Both the position numbers and the translations under genes were made by a program. This document shows positions 34,903 through 47,376 of a stretch of DNA of 64,000 nucleotides, one piece after another; the stretch's first letter is position 1; each line of letters opens with the position of its first letter. Origin of the DNA: Pseudopithomyces maydicus (Eukaryota; Ascomycota; Dothideomycetes; Pleosporales; Didymosphaeriaceae); assembly GCA_026873275.1 (NCBI GenBank), contig JANTUC010000006.1, forward strand, positions 1,302,001-1,366,000, in the 5' to 3' direction. A model generated the notes under the pieces. The model did no database searches. It was not told where the DNA came from and saw only the letters and a list, made by a program, of their open reading frames with translations.

Positions 34903-36322
34903 CTACGCTTCTCCCCCAGCCGCCTCATCACGCGCTGGGGACTCGCCCGTGCTAGAAGGCGGCTCCATCTTCCGCCACAGACCCAGAAACCCGCCGCCGA
35001 CCACCTCCTGCCCGGCCTTGGGTCGACAAACCATCGCCCATTTCTCTTCCTGCGTAGCCAGATCCTGTGCCAGCTCCTCGTCTCTGGCCTCCTGCCCTTC
35101 GACTGCATCTACTGCTCCTTCGCTGGGCGGGGAAGCTGGCACATCTCTCCGTTCCATCTTCTTCAGCGTCGCCCGTGGCCGCACTGCTCTGACATCCCAT
35201 TCGCGGATGGTGCTTGCGCCCAGTTCGATAACTTGGTCGAGCAAGTAGGGCATCCTCTCTTTGCGGATCAGCTCTGACACTTCCGCAATCTGAGTGATAC
35301 TGGGGTTGAACACTGCAAGTAGGCCATTGACTTTTAGCGCCGAGGCCACCGCTTCTAAATAACCATCTGCACCAGGGAGATCCAAGATGACATGAGACAA
35401 GAACGGTGTTTGACTCTGTCTGGATTTTTGCTGTTCCGCTATCCAGGATGCTACGTCCCCAACGTAGAAGTCAACGCTGTCGGCATACATGCCGTTTCTG
35501 AAGCCCTCGACAATCTTGCGTGCGTGCTTCGAGTGCTTGGCCGAGATGTCGAGAGTGTGGACGACAGCACCCCGGCTTCTCCGCCAGGAGTCCATAGCAG
35601 CCTCTTGTAGGTCTGTGACGGATTCTCCAAGATAGACTGGATCTTCTGCCTCTTGCTCGGTGGCATAACTCTGCAGCTTGGGTACAGTTGGATTTCCAGC
35701 ATGAATTGCACGAGCAAGGTGCAACGTCAGCGCCCCGTGACCGGTGCCTGCCTCCAGGATCTCCACAGCTGGGGTGCCATTGGGGACACCCGAAGGTCTG
35801 TCGACGTGTATGTCTAGGAGCGAAACGATCAGGTTCGCATCTGAAGGGTATATCTGGCGTCCATCAGCTGTCGTTCGGCCATATCGGTAACGGCGATGCG
35901 CGTTTGGTGCAGTGGACGCACAGGAGTAACCAGCCTTGGAGTAAGTCGGACGTACTCTGCTAGGGTAGGCTCATGAATGCGATAGCTATGACCTCGGGAG
36001 GAATGCACGAGCTGTCGCGGCTCTTTCCCAATCACGTCTGCGTGCGCGAGATTGCCGTGGTGGCTTTGGATTATCTTCGAGGCCTGAAGCTTAACCAGTT
36101 TCCCCTCGTTACTGCCATGCTTCTTGTCTTTCAGGAGCACGAGGTCACCCTCTGCCAAACCATTAGCGTCTGGCCAGCACGTTGCAGAGCCTGAGGAGCT
36201 GCACACTTGCCTTGGAAAGCTCGGCTGCGAAGAGAACTGGTCGCAAAGTTCCTCGTGCTGGAACATGTACAGAGCTGGGCAGATGCGCGTGCGGCAGCTC
36301 TCGAGAAGCGCATGGCTTGCAT
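34903..36322 (-). CDS. Mitochondrial TRM61-like tRNA (adenine-58-N1) methyltransferase
   Basis: Three exons, 36211-36322, 35922-36151 and 34903-35853, 430 residues, phases matching. Intron 1 is a GC-AG intron (CAAG|GCAAGT, branch GCTAAT, GGCAG); intron 2 is GTGCGT...CCAG. The N-terminus MQAMRFSRAAARASAQL is Arg/Ala-rich and lacks acids, as in mitochondrial presequences. EGDLVLLKDKK and TPIYPSDANLIVSLLDI are TRM61-family signatures. The SAM site is EILEAGTGHGALTLHLARA (GxGxG); VHTLDIS and FLSHVILDLPGADGY complete the fold. It would methylate A58 of mitochondrial tRNAs. The inner insert (KLQSYATEQEAEDPVYL) is longer than in the cytosolic enzyme. Confidence 0.87.
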
Positions 36323-36592
36323 GTGAGCAGGGGAGGGGGTCTACTTATTTGCGGAGCGGAGGTGAGCCCGGAGTGGCACGAAGCTTGGAGCCAAGCAACA
36401 GGCCAGAACAACCGTTGACTTGCAGACGTTGAAACAAGTCACCTGCGCCCTAACGCTTCACTTTCCCCTCACCCTCGTCTCACGCAAACACACGCGAATA
36501 TGGCTATTTCCTCCTCTACGCCTTATTGATATCATCGGACCATCGCGGCTGCGGACTGAGTACGGAAGCTTCCCCGCGGAGGTGCCAGAGCC
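36323..36592. promoter_or_regulatory. Divergent promoter, 270 bp
   Basis: Shared upstream region of the methyltransferase (minus) and the phosphoesterase (plus). No specific site recognised. Confidence 0.35.
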
Positions 36593-38352
36593 ATGCCCGC
36601 GCCACGCAGAATAGCAGGTTCCCCCATGCAACTGCTGTCGGCTTTGCTAACCTCAAAGAAAGGTTCGAGCGTCGGTCCAGCTCGGTCTGATTGGGCTGGC
36701 CGTCTTTCTCCTCGTGCTATTCCTCGACAGCCGCTACGGTGTATTGCCCCAGGCCGTCCATAACCACCTCCCCTCCACCACGAGGGCCTCGTAATCACAG
36801 ACATTACTCTCCAGTCATGCTCGTCGCTCAACCCCATCTCCAAGTGCCAGCTCGACCAAGAAAAATGGCATCGCGTGGAGAAGGATCTTTTCCTCGGCAC
36901 CAGCTGGGCATCCCAGGCGTACATCCACATCAAGCGGAAGAAAGAGGAGGAGCTCACCGATGATGATCGGGTGATTGTAGATGTGCGCACAGGGAAGCTG
37001 GATCCGTCTATTGGCGACAAGACCCAAGCATCAGAAAAATGGGAATCGCGGCCCGCCGGCATCTGGATCAAGCGCTCGGCGAAGCGCCACGCGAGTGACT
37101 CGAAGAAAACCATCACCGCGGTAGACGTCCTGTTTGGCGCAGATGCGGTAGAATCAAGGCCAGGGTGGGAACTGGTGCCCAACGGAGCATTGCACTTGGA
37201 TACCGGTGGCGAGGATAAGTCACCGCACCTTACGATACGGAGAGGACAACCGGTCAAGGTCAAGAAACCTGTTCCCACCATCACAAAGGATGGCAAGTTC
37301 AAGATCATGCAAATATCAGACCTGCACTTAAGCACCGGCGTGCGCCCTTGCCGAGACCCTGAGCCAAAGGGCTACAACGGCGGCCACTGCGACGCGGACA
37401 GCCGCACCATGGAATTCATAGAGAAGATTCTCGACGACGAGAAACCTGACATGGTCGTTCTTTCCGGCGACCAGGTCAACGGCGGCACCGCCCCCGACCT
37501 CCCCAGCGTAAATTCTCACCACCACCACCCATACTCCCTCTAACTAACCCTCCCCAGGCTCTCTTCAAAATCACCTCCGTCCTCATCTCCCGTAAAATCC
37601 CATACGCCGCCATATTCGGCAACCACGACGACGAGGGCACCCTCAACCGCCTCAACCAAATGCAACTCTACGAGTCCCTCCCATACTCCCTCTCCGAAGC
37701 GGGCCCCACGTCTCCGGATGGCTCCATGGGCGTCGGGAATTACTACGTCGAGGTCCAGGCTCACTCTAGCAAGCACTCGGCGCTCACTCTCTACTTCCTC
37801 GACACGCATTCCCGCTCCCTGGATGAGAAGAAACACAAGGGCTACGACTGGCTGAAGCAAAACCAGATACAGTGGTTCAAGAAAGCAGCGCAGGGCCTCA
37901 AGGAACCCCACAGCAAATACACGCACATCCACCTCGACATGGCCTTCATCCACATTCCCCTCCCGGAGTACGGCATCGTGGAAAACGAGCGCCTGGGCCA
38001 ATGGAAAGAAGGCATCACGGCGCCCAAATTCAACTCAATGTTCAAAGACGCGTTGGTGGAAGAAGGCATCAAAGTCGTGTCGTGCGGCCACGATCACGCA
38101 AATGATTACTGCGCAATGTCCAAGAGCCAGAAGGGCGAGCCCGAGCTGTGGATGTGCTACGCGGGGGGCAGCGGGTTCGGCGGGTACGGCGGATATAATG
38201 GGTATCATCGGAGGATTCGCGTGTTCGAGGTCGACACGAATCAGGGAAGGATATCGACGTGGAAGAGGTTGGAATACGGGGATGTGAAGGCGAGGCTGGA
38301 TGAGCAGGTTATTGTGGATCAGGGGAAGGTTTTGGCGCTGCAGAGTCAGTGA
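36593..38352 (+). CDS. Dcr2-like calcineurin-type phosphoesterase, N-terminal membrane anchor; one frameshift
   Basis: Exons 36593-36613, 36663-37507 and 37558-38352. Intron 1 fits only as GC-AG (ATA|GCAGGT, branch GCTAAC, AAAG). At a CCCC run (36770-36773) one missing base is needed to pass from QAVHNHL to HHEGLVITDITL; the protein is then 553 residues. A single hydrophobic helix (VQLGLIGLAVFLLVLFL) near the N-terminus suggests a type II membrane protein. Metallophosphoesterase motifs follow in order: FKIMQISDLHLSTG, VVLSGDQVNG, AAIFGNHDDEGT, and the late SCGHDHANDYC. Length and layout match fungal Dcr2-type phosphatases, linked in yeast to cell-cycle start and ER stress. Substrate here is unknown. 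Confidence 0.86.
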
Positions 38353-39429
38353 TTGGAATTTTTTAGTGGGATGGAAAATGCGTTGTATGGGCTGCTTTTG
38401 TAGGTTATAAGAGTTTGGTTTTTGGACGTTTTTATAAGAGCGAGGCGTTGTGGTTCTGGCTTTTTGGATGGATCGGATCGGATTGGATTTTGGCTGGGAT
38501 GATATTCATATTATTAGTTGGATAGCCGATGATCTCGAGCAACGTTCAGCCCTCATGGGTTGACGACATTTCATTTTGGCGTAGTAAAACCAGGCGAGCC
38601 AATCCAGGTAGGTTAGAAGACCGCACTCTATACGAATCCAGGACATTAGCAAATTGTCAATGAAATGTATCAATCCACATACTGTCCTGGTATGACTTAC
38701 CAGCTCAGGGCAAGATAAAAGCTATTTAGTTAAGTGGACCTTGTAGTTACACGTGGACTTAACTGCTGAGTATAGAATACAGATACGGGTTCTCCTGAAG
38801 TACGCCATTGCCTTAAGGCGACACAAATCCCATGCATTTACGCTAACCATGGACCTACTCACTAGCTTAAAGACTTTCACAATTAGATTTTTTACATATC
38901 CACTGCGCACACCAGCCTAGTGTATTTTGCTATTGTTACACGTAAGATAAATTCATAGTGAGCCTGTTCATTTATAGATAAATTATGTTGTCTACTGCTT
39001 TTCCTCATCCTCCCCCTAATAAATGCATAAAAATATATACACATATATCTCCTTCTCCCTCACATATACACAAACATATACAAGCATATATCCATATACT
39101 TACACACACACACACAAATTTACACCTACCCCCATACGACAGGGCTCAATCAGTCCACTGCGCCTTGTTCTTCGAGCGGCTTTCCAGGAAATCGATGAGG
39201 TTCTGGATAAATCGGTTCTGGTGGCCGTGAACACGATGTGCCCCGTCGTCTTACGTATATCGTTGGTTAACAAGGAGCAGGTTAACCACGCAGAGGCCAC
39301 TCTCCCCGCCCTGGAGGACAATGGGCGAAATGAAGACCTGGATCGAAATCTGAATCCCATTCAAGTCGATTAGATTTATTCCGAAGGAACTAATATCGAC
39401 TAACATATTCTTACAGTTCTAATATCCAA
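38353..39429. other. Intergenic, 1.08 kb, convergent 3' ends
   Basis: AT-rich. Contains CA/TA-rich simple sequence at about 39036-39120. No supported gene. Confidence 0.45.
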
Positions 39430-42400
39430 CTACCGCTGCTTATCCCTACGAAGACGGTCCATGGTAAACGTAACCATCCAGAGATTTACGAACAACACAA
39501 CATAATGCACAAATCCATATGACGATAATCCCTCCGTCCACAAGTCATGCATCGCGCCGAAGACAATTGCCGCAACCGAAACGAAGAAAAGCCATCTCGT
39601 AACTTTCCACCTGACGGCTCCAATGAACAAATACCAATACAAAACAACGATTGTGTTTATCACTAATCGTTTCTTGGAACGTATCGTAGCCTCTCTTCCT
39701 TCCGAGGCTTTCAGGGCCAACCAAAACAATCCGTCAAGCACAGGACCCACAAGAATTACCGACCACGGATGCGCGATCAACGTATCTAGCCCATGACGAA
39801 GTTTGCCAACCGGGGACCTGGATGGCTGTTGTAATTGTCCGCGGTCGTTTAGCGGCGCGAGGAATAACCGTCTTGCGGCGCCTTTCACGATGAAGTGCTG
39901 ATACGTATACACCAGTATTGGCATGACAAACCATGCTACATTAATTAAATGGGGTCGCAATGTCCCAATGAACGGGCTAAGACCGCCAGAAAAATAATAA
40001 TGCATGCCGAATACAGCAATGGGGTTGAACCAGTGTTCCAGGAACAGCTGACTAGGGTTCTTGGTCGAACCATCTAGTAGTGATCCTAGGTCTTCGGCAT
40101 CTAGATTGGGCATAAGCTTCGATCGTTGCATGCGCAGAGAGATGGGTAAGCAACTTACCATAGACTATATCGACAAACTGCTTGCTTTCGTGGATGTTGC
40201 ATTGACACTCGACTACTGGTAATGTTCCGAAGTTTTGACGCTTACGGGTAATACGAGTGAAGCGGATCGGCTCGCTGTAACGGAGTGTGAGGCGCTCTTT
40301 AGAACGGCCTATGATGACCATATGAGCGCCTGGAGCATCGTCGATAAGACCCAATGACATGGCCCTCAAGGAGCCAGAGTCGTATATAAAACAGTGTCCT
40401 TGCACAGTTTCTTCCACACCTTGCGAATCATTCAAGGGAGAAGGATCAATCACTCTCGTAACAGCTATTTCCTTGTCCTTCGCCTGGCATTTCGATGTTC
40501 GCTTCAAGAGAAACTCCGATGTAGGAATGTTAACATCCGTTGTACTGAACATGCATGGAAAGTATTCTTTATCACCATTTCGTACTTGCAAACGATCTTT
40601 CAGGACCTGAAGATGCAGTTTCGTTGATGATAGAGACTGTGAGATTGCATCGCCATCTATAGTAGCTGGCACCCATCCATTCTTGAAAACCTGGACTTCA
40701 GGCTCAGAAACGTTCAGTAAGCCAATCGATTCTTCAGCCACATCGTCTTGTAAATCAAGAGGCTCTTGTGTTTGCCGGATCGTAGGCACTCTCTGCGCAT
40801 GCAATTTCCCCCGTAGACGCGGACCAGTGTTGTAAAGAATCTCTACTGGCAAAACAGTTTGTTGTCGGATGATCAACGCCACTCTTTTCTCTTCTGAATC
40901 TCTCTTGAGCACCTCATAAGCACTGATACCGATCAGATTCGCAAAAATGGCAGGTATATCCGCAGGCTGGCTCGACGACCGGTCAAGAAGCTCGTTCCAA
41001 ATCTCAGCATACTTGTTACGGCTATGCAGCATATTCCTTCCGGAAAGAACCAGAGAATACGCGCTATCCCAGATGTTGAAATTTCTAGTCGCAAATGACG
41101 TGTATATGTCACGATGTACGGGATACTCAAAATCTTGTGCTACAATTTCCGGTGTTAAGCCTCGTGCCGCCATGACAAATTTAGGAGCAGTGAATCTCTT
41201 CTTGACAAGAACGTATGCGAATCGAATCGCGTAGTTCAGCTTTCCCATGCTAAAACGTTGTCCGAATTGCCGGGCCTCGTGGGAGTAGATACCATCTGCC
41301 AGCGCGTACACGGTCAGGGGAGGCAAACAGCCCTCTTGGAGCGTCCAGGATCGCGTAGTCCAGCCGCAGCTTAGGCTGTACGCAAGCTTCGTGGGGTTAT
41401 CTGCTGATACCGGTATTGCCCTTAATTCCGCATCCAGAACAAGCGTATGACTACTTGAGGAATACACAATGTTCATTTTGTCTATAGCTTTGCCTTTGAT
41501 CTCTCTGAGGTCTTGATCAGAGAAAGGGATCCCTGGAGGCGCGACCTGGACTGGAATACATAGAGTATCCATCCAAAAGAGTGTTGTAGTCGGCGATGTT
41601 GCATAATTCGGCCAAGTTGCTGGTCGATCCTTGGATATCTGGCCGAGATATGTTTGTAACATACGTAGCTGGCACGCGGGTAGACCATTCTCGAAAGCAT
41701 TGCCTAGACCATCTGCCCACACATGAGATATGGCAACATATTTTGAAGATCTCGTCTTTGTGTGAAGCTTGAGTGAGAGCGCACCATGCACATCTTCCTC
41801 GATGGAAATTAATGGGATCTGATTGCTTCGTATGATTTTCGCAACCTCCACTGATGAGACGCTTACTGTTGAGCAAGTGCAATTGTCAGTCGCGTGACAA
41901 GCGCTTGTGTCACCCGGCTTAGAGTCCCACCCCTTACATGATGCCTTGCTGCAGCGATCATGTCCGAGTCTTGCGCTCCTAGGACGCGGTAGCCGGGCAA
42001 AGTAATAGGCAGTTTGGTAACTGAAGGTAGAGAGGATCTTGTCAATCTGGTGTACACACCACCCGTTCTCCATCATCTTGGCCTCCAGAGCTCGATCCGC
42101 AGCCTTTGAAGGACCGCGCCTTCTTCGTGCAATGTCATACCATTGGATGGTAGTTCCACATAGCTTTTCGAACATGTGATTGACCACACTGTCGTAAGAG
42201 TGAACGATGGTTCCGATCAGTACTTTAACCGAAAGCAATATCAAGTCGACGAGGCCGCTGGTGCGACTAGTAAAGTGCTCCTCTGTGCGACGCACTGCTT
42301 CGTCCGCTCTTACGAGGATTGTTTTATGTTTTTCCAGTACACTCATACACTCGCTCTGTGGCAAGCGAAGCACACCGAGCTTCATCTCAACAAGTGTCGC

Positions 42401-42667
42401 TGCAACTAGGTGCGAGCTTACAATGGTGGATCCGCGTTTCCCGGGTGTCGAATACTCGCGTCCATCTATGGTTCTATCCGCAAGCACAGCAAGGAGGCCG
42501 AAATAAAGCCACGATTGAATGAATTCTGCGATTTCTTCTTGAGATTGGGAAAGATCAAGCCGTGTGGCAAAAGAGTACCATTCGTCGTCGTCTGGTCGCA
42601 TAACCGTCGCGCTAACAAGGGGGACCTCTACACCTTCTCCGCCGAACGGCGGCTCGACAAAGTCCAT
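39430..42667 (-). CDS. HET-domain protein with C-terminal multi-pass membrane region
   Basis: Two exons, 40100-42667 (donor at 40159) and 39430-40100; the intron is 40101-40158 (GTAAGT...CTAG), 1059 residues in all. The HET domain lies in the middle of exon 1: YVAISHVWADGLGN, LFWMDTLCIPVQ, IDKMNIVYSSSSHTLVLD and TRSWTLQEGCL. The last 220 residues hold about five hydrophobic helices (INVAWFVMPILVYTY, WSVILVGPVLDGLFWLAL, LVINTIVVLYWYLFIGAV, WLFFVSVAAIVFGAMH). A HET domain triggers incompatibility death after non-self contact; here it would face the cytosol from a membrane. CHATDNCTCSTV upstream is Cys-rich. Confidence 0.87.
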
Positions 42668-43508
42668 GATAAATCGTATGCATGGAAACCCAAGCTCTTG
42701 TAGATAGCGAAGCCGCGTTTAAAAGTATGAGGATGGATTGGGAATTCAAGGTGGAGTCATGTTTTTTGTGGAATTCGAAGGGGGCTGAGCATGGCTTGGG
42801 GGCCAAACGTAAGGCTGGCACCTTACCATATCAGGTCCTGAAACAGGCCGTTCCAACTAGATGCAAAGATGGGCGTTGACTTCACATCGGCTGTGATGAC
42901 TACGACACCGTATTCGCTCATGGCATACATTTTTGCCGCCCAGGTAAGGAATGGATGACGTGTGGGTATGCGAGGCCTAATTACACGGTGGACTGAAACC
43001 CGGCAACCACCTGTTTTGTCAGAAAAAAGGTATTCACAGCAAAAAGAATACGAATAGTTAAAAAAAGCTTTTATTAGTTGCTTCATGAACCTTACAGAAA
43101 GCGGTGGTGCTAAACAGGGAAAATGAAGGGGCGCGCTGATGAGGGCAAGTCGGCTTAGATTGGTCTATCAATCTTCGGACACGACAGCTTCATATCGCTA
43201 GAGCGCATTGACAATCGACAAGAAACGTTCGAAGATTTCCATCATTGTTGGACTACCAATTTTCAGATGATAAGTTAGATTTGGAGGACCGTCTAAACTG
43301 TGATCCAGTCGGGGCACACCTCAGCAGTGTTAATTACGCCCTAAAGACAGAATCATGATGTATATGGTCCTTAAGTAACTGTACCCCTACAGTCATCGAG
43401 CTTTATACCCTGAAACCTCATATCCCCAAGGAAGTATGGTGTGTAGTTTCTCTCCACACTCATGATCTCATCTTAAGTCATTACCAAAGTTCCTAAGAAC
43501 ACATATCT
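42668..43508. other. Intergenic, 841 bp
   Basis: Promoter of the second HET gene and 3' flank of HMG-CoA synthase. No supported gene. Confidence 0.4.
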
Positions 43509-45081
43509 TTAGTGGGCTCCGTTTGTAGCAGGGCCTTTGATACCGTAGGTGCGACGATATTGATCATCCACGTGCTCCAGATAATAAACACCCTCTCCAA
43601 TGTTCTCGAGGGATCCCTGCGGCGTGTAGTTGTTCTTTCCGTAAGCAGTTTCACGCAATTTGCAGGCCTGTCATATAATTAGTGACGAAAACTAGTAGAA
43701 TGGTATGTGCAAAATCGTACCGCTTCGTATTCGGTGGGTGTGGCTACATGGCGCTGCTTTAGACGAGCAGTGAGATCCACCTTCTCGATGATGTGGCTAA
43801 TGTCTCCAACAACCTGCATAGTGAACAAGGTGCTAGCAATACCGCTGCCGTAGCTGAATAGGCCGATGGTCTTGTTTTGAATCGATTCAGATCCGATTTC
43901 TGTGATCAGACTAAGAAGTGAGCAGTATAGACTAGCCGTATACATATTGCCACATTGGCTCGGTGCTTGTATGCATGGCTCGATACGGGACTTGAATTGA
44001 GGCTTGCTGAGTTGAACGAAGCAAGTTTCCAGCTCCTTCGAGGCAAGAGAATCGGTGTAGCCCAGATCATGAAGGTGTTTAGGGACGTTTCCAAAAGCTT
44101 CGTGTGTCTTGTCCTGAAGGAAATCATTGTACATGAGGCGACCGTACGACTTGGAGACGAGCTTGCAATTGGGGGTGTGGAAGGCCATGTAATCAAATAT
44201 ATCGACGAAGGTCTCTTTCTTTCGAGCAAGAACTGCATTGTCCTCTGGGAATCGTTCAACATCGCCAGATACCCGCTCAGCATTGCGGCGTAGATCGGCG
44301 TAGCATCCATCGAGCGCAGACAGGTAGCACGAAATGGATAGATGACCGTCGACAAACGGATATTCAGAGGACATCTCGGGCTTGTAAAAGTCGTATGCAT
44401 GCTTCATGAAAGTACCGCGCAATCCGGGAAGAGATACGATGGGGGCATCGGGACCAATTAGAATAGCGACGCACCCAGCACCTCCCGTAGGTCTGGCGGC
44501 AGATTGCTTGTACAGAGCAATATCCGACGCCACAACAATGGCATCTCGGCCATCCCAGGAACGGGATTCAACCCAATTGATGGCGTTGAACAGGGCGTTC
44601 GTACCACCGTAGCAAGCATTCACGGTATCGGCTCCTTCAAGACTGTGATTATCGCCGAACAATTGCGTCAAAACGCTCTTGACCGACTTGGCCTTGTCAA
44701 AGGGCGACTCAGTACCAACTTCCAATCTGCCTATGGACTGCGGATCGATGGAGTACTTGGCGAGAAGCGAAGAAACGGCCGTCAACGCGAGGGAGCATAC
44801 ATCTAGAATACGAGTCAGCCAGCGGCAGGAACATGGCGAGAAGCATGATATTACCTTCTCGGTCCGTGCAGTAATTCATCGAACGCAATCCGAGGCCAAT
44901 GGTGTATTTACCCGCCGAGACGCCCTGGTGGGTTTCGAATTGGGCCTGGTCCAGCGTCTAAACATGTCTTACATCAGTCCCGTAAACATATCTACAAAGA
45001 AGCAGCGTGCACGTGCGTACGTACCTGCCCTGGGATATACAGTTCAATGGCTTTGATGCCAACATTCTTGGGGGCGGGCAT
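43509..45081 (-). CDS. ERG13: Hydroxymethylglutaryl-CoA synthase
   Basis: Four exons, 45025-45081, 44855-44957, 43721-44812 and 43509-43666, 469 residues, all phases matching; introns are 67, 42 and 54 nt. MPAPKNVGIKAIELYIP is the usual start. Catalytic residues are visible: Glu in RLEVGTES, Cys in NACYGGTNALFNAINW, His in AFHTPNCKLVSKSYGR. SYGSGIASTLF and the end NNYTPQGSLENIGEGVYYL are family signatures. It condenses acetyl-CoA with acetoacetyl-CoA in the cytosol, the step before HMG-CoA reductase. It lies 1.2 kb from carO and in the same orientation, so it may boost precursor supply for carotenoids. Whether it is the only copy cannot be told here. Confidence 0.95.
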
Positions 45082-46257
45082 CTTGCCACAGCAGGTACAA
45101 TTGGAGTGTTGGATACGGGCTGGGGGCGCAAGGCACGATGGAACAGCAAGATTGTGCGGGGATGCTTGTTCACGGATGCTTATGAGGTTCTGGGGTTCAA
45201 TGTTATTATATTTACTGTGTGCTTACGAGGGCGATTACGTCGCCACGTGGCTTGGGAGCGGGCTGTTCCCAATGGGGAAACTTCCGAGGGAGCGACGCTT
45301 TGTCCTACGTATGTTCCACAAGGAGCAATTCCCGTGGGGATGAATTGGGGAAGATGGTGTAGTTAGAGAGCTTGAAAAATAGGCTTCTGGTATGCTCAGA
45401 TACTTGGAAAATATGCTGTCAGCAATTTGAGCCCTCAATTACCCTCATGCCATGCCGCAGCCTGAAAAATTACACGCCCACCACAACTCCATGGGGTTTG
45501 CTGTTCGAACTACCCAAACAACCTCAGTGTTGATAAACAATGTTCACTAGAATCAATAGAGCAGGTACTATCGTGCAATTGGTTAAACGGCTATATAAGT
45601 GGAGCGAAAGGCTACAGCCGTGCCGCTAGCCTGCGCCCACTTCGTGTGGACAAGGTTTGGTGGGGCGACACAGCCACTCCAAACCTAGCCGTTATTTCTC
45701 CATCCGTATCCTGAAGCGTGGTAGGATCTCTTTATTCCAGGTTATGCAAGTATGCAGAGTGTCCAGGCCAATATTTATTTTCTTGGCAACCAGCTTTTGG
45801 TTAGTGATCAGATTTATTGTCACCCAGCCTGCTTTCATGGTGCGTTCGGAAACACCCCCTGATTCACCGTATCTTGAATTATCAACCCTAGAGAGAAGAA
45901 GATGTCTCTTCAAAGACAATTTAAGTGTCATTCATTCCAATCAGCATTGTTCGAGGCCGGCAGTGGAATGTATCATGATACTGAAGTCGGTGATGAAAAA
46001 ATCACTGATATCTTTCGGAACATTAGAACAACCCATTCAACGTGCCAATAATTACTCATTAGGCTATATACATTTGTAAATGCAATCAGAATACCGAAAA
46101 TCATCCAGCACATACTCCAAACATCTGTCTTCGCGAATTGACAATACAGCATTTCGAACATCAAGTCCGACAATCATTACTTTGCATCATTCCAGATGAC
46201 ATTACACGTTCCAAACACTCCTCAGTCCATCAGTCCTCATGATTTTCGAGAACCAGT
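45082..46257. other. Intergenic, 1.18 kb, upstream of HMG-CoA synthase
   Basis: Holds the HMG-CoA synthase promoter and the 3' end of carO. TATATAAG-like sequence lies near 45592. No coding-like frame. Confidence 0.4.
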
Positions 46258-47376
46258 CTAAACGTCGTGCGTCGGGTTCGCGGGCGTGTTCCCACCAAGA
46301 CCATCCGTAGGCGCAGCAGAAGTTCCCGCAGCGTTAGCCCCGACCGGAGTCCCATAATCGTTCCTCGGACGCTTCTTATGCACCGCATCATCCGTGGCTA
46401 CATCATCGTAGTCATGAATCTTCAGCCCCAGCCTAGCCGGCTCAATATTCCTGTGTCCCCAGATAAGCAGCGCACCAAACACAGGTTTAGCTAGAAGATC
46501 CAAGATTCCGTAGAAAACGGCTTCGCTATCAGGACTGATGACGTTTCCGCCCTCGCAAACGCCCCACGCGACGGGGTACAGCAGCCAGAGGACACCGGTC
46601 AGCGAGCCGCAGAATAGGAAGGCTTTGCCGACGTCGCTGCCGTAGCGGTTGGCGTTGCGGCGGGACTCCCAGCCGAGGTGGTAGAGGATGTAGAAGAGGG
46701 CCGCGCAGCCGAAGGTGAAGTAGCCCCACTTGTAGCGCGATTGCACGAGGGCACCGACGAGGCCGGTGATGATCATGACCCAGTCGGCGAAGCAGACGAA
46801 GAGGATGGTGGGCCAGGGCATGCCGGCTGTGAGGAGGAGGTCCAGGAGGAGGAGGGGCGTCGTGACGAACCAGTCGATGTATCGAACGTAGAAGATTTCA
46901 CGGAACTGGGACAAGAGTTAGTGGGGTGTAATGGTTTATAGGGAGTATTGAGAGTTTGTATAAGAATGTGGATTGCTCAGTAGGCGATTGAAGACACTGA
47001 ACTTTGGGGTATGCCCATACGGGCTTGCGTCACGTACCTGTCCAGCGACCTTAGGATCACTACGTGGGAATTCGACTTGAATAGGCGTAAACCCCAGATT
47101 GGAGCCCATCGTAAAGTAGGCAATAGCCGCCGTGAAGACGACAGCCGAAGTGAGGTAGTGAAAAACGCGGTGGTGACGTGGTTTGCGCAGCGCAAGACCC
47201 ATGAACGCAATACCAGCTACAGTCATCACAGCGCAGACGGCAAAGTACCAGTCTGAGCCGCGTGTGGTGATTGCGATTTGGGCAGTGGCTCCATTGACCC
47301 TGTTGCCCGGATTGTTCAGGTTCAGCGCATTGTTACGGCGTTCAAGCTCGACGAGTCTCGAGTTGAGAGCATCCAT
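46258..47376 (-). CDS. carO: Microbial (type I) rhodopsin, CarO-type proton pump
   Basis: Two exons, 47038-47376 and 46258-46905, 328 residues; the 132-nt intron (GTACGT...CCCAG) joins KVAGQ to FREIFYVRYID. Seven hydrophobic helices are visible. Retinal-protein residues by alignment to bacteriorhodopsin: Asp124 (D85, proton acceptor) and Asp135 (D96, donor) in RYIDWFVTTPLLLLDLLL, Asp249 (D212) and the Schiff-base Lys253 (K216) in ILDLLAKPVFG. Having both acceptor and donor Asp predicts a fast light-driven outward H+ pump in the plasma membrane, as in CarO and Leptosphaeria rhodopsin, not a slow sensory type. carRA and carX next door would make its retinal. Confidence 0.96.

Noticed and set aside
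36532..37335. 267-codon minus-strand frame
   Set aside because: Antisense to the phosphoesterase, which has clear motifs in the plus frame.
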